Shown here: positions 26,887 to 28,765 of the stretch, one piece after another
Numbering within the stretch: position 1 is the first letter of the stretch
How the letters are laid out: the number at the start of each line of letters is the position of its first letter
From: Prorocentrum cordatum
Taxonomy: Eukaryota; Sar; Dinophyceae; Prorocentrales; Prorocentraceae
DNA: 28,765 bases
Direction of reading: 5' to 3'
Assembly: GCA_963575745.1 (NCBI GenBank)
Contig: CAUYUJ010010386.1
Span: 1 to 28,765, forward strand
Notes under the pieces: model-generated
Told to the model about the DNA's origin: nothing
The model's input: the letters and a program-made list of their open reading frames with translations, nothing else
Database searches by the model: none
Translations under genes and position numbers: made by a program

Positions 26887-28006
26887 ATGCGTCGGACGGT
26901 CGGGGGGTCGACTGGGATCGGCGAGTCTACTCGCCTGCCTGCATTGCAGCTCAGATTTCGTTCGCGGCCAGGCGCGCCTCGGCCCTCCGAGCGCTAAGCC
27001 GGCAGGGCGATTCCAGGGTCACCGACGCGTGCTGGAGGCCCCTACTAGATCTCCCAGAGGTGTGCAAACTGTGCGAAGGAGCTCGGGGAACCATGTTTCA
27101 CCGTTGCTATGCCTGCCCCGCGCACAGTGCCTTTCAACAGGAATGCATGCCCACGGAGTTGGCCAGATCGGTCGACAGAATGGGGCAGAGTCCGCCAGCT
27201 TGGAAGGAACGGTTCGTGCGGGTGTTGTTTCTTGGGCCTGGCCTGTGCGTGGGGAGACCACCTCTCAGTCCAAGCTGGGGGATGCAGGTGCACGGCGCCC
27301 TCCAGCTGCCAGTCCTTCTGGAAGGAGGGTGCGTCTTCACATATGGGTCGGGCCTGGACCAGCGCCACCCGTCCCGCAGAGTTGCAGGCTGGAGCGCGGT
27401 GCCACGCGACTCCGACAGGTGCTACGTCGGAGCGATTTTTGGAGCAGTGCCGCCTGACATCGGCATCTTGGGCGCGGCCAGAGATGGCGAAGTCTATGCC
27501 ATGCTGATGTGAGCGCAGAATGTTTTGGGTCAGTTCACTGGGCGGGCAGACTGCAAGGGTACGCTAAGTTGCTACCAGTCGCCTAAATTGTCGACTGCGG
27601 AGTGCAACCCGCGAGCCCACCAGTGGAGGCGGGTGCATGCGCGCGAAGATTTCCGCGCTCGGCCGTTTGAGCACGTCGAGGCCCACACGTCGGCCGCCAG
27701 CGTTGAGAGGGACCTGATTTCGCCTTTCGACAGAGACGGCATCAATGCTGCAGATGGCTTCGCCAGGAGAGGGGCGGCCTATGCCAGAGCCGCCGCCTGT
27801 GACCTAGAGCTGGTAGAAGGATGCCAGTTGTTAACCAAGCCTGCGGCCAAGTTTTCGGCCCAGCTTGCGGCCTCGATGGCCTCGTCTGAGTTTCGGGGCT
27901 ATGTCGGGGTCATGTACCTCAAGAAAAGCGACCTGGGGCTGTGGCACTACCACGGTTTGTCGGTCCCAGAGGTCCCTGAGGCGGAGTCCATAGACGTGGT
28001 CCCCCC
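26887..28006 (+). pseudogene. Element B CCHC motif and RNase H, TGA-interrupted
   Basis: One frame reads RRVYSPACIAAQISFAARR, then LLDLPEVCKLCEGARGTMF and HRCYACP (zinc motif CxxC-x8-H-x4-C). RNase H follows: VFTYGSGLDQ, where the catalytic Asp is Tyr (codon TAT 27342-27344); RDGEVYAM with the Glu at 27489-27491; a stop TGA at 27510-27512; GRADCKGTL with the Asp at 27549-27551; VEAHTSAA with the His at 27684-27686; and NAADGFARRGA with the last Asp at 27753-27755. All other active-site residues survive. Motif order and spacing leave little doubt about the family. The protein continues LVEGCQLLTKPAAKF and LKKSDLGLWHYHGLSVP, until a seven-C run (28001-28007) shifts the frame. Confidence 0.78.
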
Positions 28007-28596
28007 CTCCTCCTGAGCCTCCTGCTCGTGCTGCTGCGTCGGAACCTCCAGGGCCCGCCTCAGAAGACCCCGACTGGTTTCTAGACAAGGGTGTTCAGCC
28101 CTGGAGAGTGAATGGGCACGGCGTGGTGCAGAGCTCGGTGCCCAATGACTCCCCGATCATGTATTGCCCGTCGGGTTGGCAGTATGCGGCCACCCCGATG
28201 CAGCGAGGTCTCGCGGATGTCTGCAAGGGGCCCAAGAAACTCTCGGGTGGGTCGGCGTACACTGTCCGAAAGGGATCGAAAGGAGGTTTTCTTCCTGTGG
28301 TGCACCCTCTTGTGGCGCTCGGGCCCTCGGAGGCCCCGCCCGCGGGGACCAGGGGCCGTTTCTCCTGGCGTTTCGGGGAGGCCCCTGGAGGGGCGGCCGC
28401 GGCTCCAAGAGCGCCGAGGGTGGTCCATTTGTCGAAGCAGGCCGTGGCCCCACGCCTCGGCTTGGATTCCGTGCTGCTCGCTTATGGCTTCAGCTCCAGA
28501 GAGGAGGTGCAAGTGCTTGGTCGGCAGGTGCTCCTCGTTCGAGCCTCTGCCCAGGCCAGGGCGGCGAGTGCCGCGGACCCAGAGGCTGAAGTGTGA
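28007..28596 (+). pseudogene. Element B C-terminal extension
   Basis: After the seven-C run the next frame continues PEPPARAAASEPPGPASED, then PDWFLDKGVQPWRVNGHG, PIMYCPSGWQYAATPMQ and later LGLDSVLLAYGFSSREEV, and ends with TGA at 28594-28596. Reading V-V-P-P-P-P-E-P-P across the join makes one continuous protein. About 190 residues follow RNase H, which is unusual. No domain is recognised. Confidence 0.5.
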
Positions 28597-28629
28597 GTTT
28601 CTGGGGGGTGGGGGGCCCTGTCGGCTGGG

Positions 28630-28661
28630 CCCGCCCGAGGTGGGTCACAGCCTCGGGCGGG
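28630..28661 (+). other. Perfect 3' stem-loop of element B
   Basis: CCCGCCCGAGG (28630-28640) and CCTCGGGCGGG (28651-28661) form an 11-bp perfect stem with a ten-base loop, TGGGTCACAG, 33 bases after the last stop codon. In several LINE families a 3' stem-loop is the RNA feature bound by the reverse transcriptase; the role here is inference. Confidence 0.8.
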
Positions 28662-28743
28662 AACACAAAGTTCTCGTCTGAAGGGCGCCCCCACCCCAAT
28701 TTTCCTCTTTTCCCCCCTGACCCTCTCCCCTCTATGGGCGGTG

Positions 28744-28765
28744 AACCTCCTCCTCCTCCTCCTCC
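28744..28765. repeat. (CCT)n at window end
   Basis: CCT units begin after GGTGAAC and continue to the window edge. They mirror the CCT tract at the 5' end of element B. Confidence 0.9.

Larger units (their letters stand above)
23056..28690 (+). mobile_element. LINE-like element B, spliced-leader-headed, RT not visible
   Basis: The unit starts at the DinoSL, codes in order for zinc finger, coiled coil, A/P-rich linker, EEP endonuclease, pre-RT-like segment, CCHC motif, RNase H and a C-terminal extension, and ends after a perfect hairpin at 28630-28661. CCT microsatellite flanks both ends (22952-23055 and 28744 onwards). The order is that of dinoflagellate non-LTR retrotransposons, but motifs of the reverse transcriptase palm are absent. 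Two in-frame stops and several frame changes make this copy inactive as read. The 3' end is placed by the hairpin, and no poly(A) is present. Confidence 0.72.

Overview
The window looks like nuclear DNA of a dinoflagellate. The decisive evidence is a complete 22-nt dinoflagellate spliced leader (DinoSL) at 23056-23077. In support, the DNA is GC-rich and packed with trinucleotide microsatellites, the coding segments are short and G/C-ending, polypyrimidine tracts precede coding-like stretches, and LINE-type retroelements with apurinic-type endonuclease domains have decayed in place. Nothing bacterial, organellar or viral is seen. I think of a large GC-rich genome such as Prorocentrum, but the species call is only a guess.

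Layout. 1-2430: GAC and GGA microsatellites around a possible minus-strand coding region (about 981-2112). 2437-4742: a heavily deleted LINE-like element with coiled coil, endonuclease remnant and terminal CCHC motif, interrupted by a GTC microsatellite. 4845-6775: low-complexity tracts and one copy of a GGCGCC-rich repeat. 6794-7890: a possible host gene or retrogene in pieces, preceded by a diverged spliced-leader-like sequence. 7890-11700: a dense nest of repeats, including MITE-like palindromic elements in both orientations, GTT microsatellites, a tandem 41-bp minisatellite, a 740-bp-spaced duplication, a large inverted repeat and a hairpin. 11700-14950: mostly minisatellites and gene-free DNA. 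15005-15330: two likely exons around a short intron. 15701-17560: an open frame with a zinc finger, a long P/T/A-rich stretch and a clear ubiquitin-like domain. 17430-19470: unassigned open frames. 19478-21686: dispersed repeats, TG and CCT tracts, an 88-bp duplication, and a 505-bp terminal-inverted-repeat element filled with an AGCTTTAGCTT array. 22319-22502: one more likely exon.

23056-28690 is the best-defined unit. An intact DinoSL, directly followed by one or two decayed leader copies, heads a LINE-like element coding in order for a zinc finger, a coiled coil, an A/P-rich linker, an endonuclease, a pre-RT-like linker, a CCHC motif, RNase H and a C-terminal extension. It ends with a perfect 11-bp hairpin. 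No reverse transcriptase core is visible. The reading frame is broken by two in-frame stops and several shifts, most of them at G or C runs. The leader copies suggest that a trans-spliced transcript was reverse-transcribed and reinserted, perhaps more than once.

No tRNA, rRNA, CRISPR array or complete undamaged gene was found. Many long open frames here are microsatellites read as homopolymers and are not annotated.
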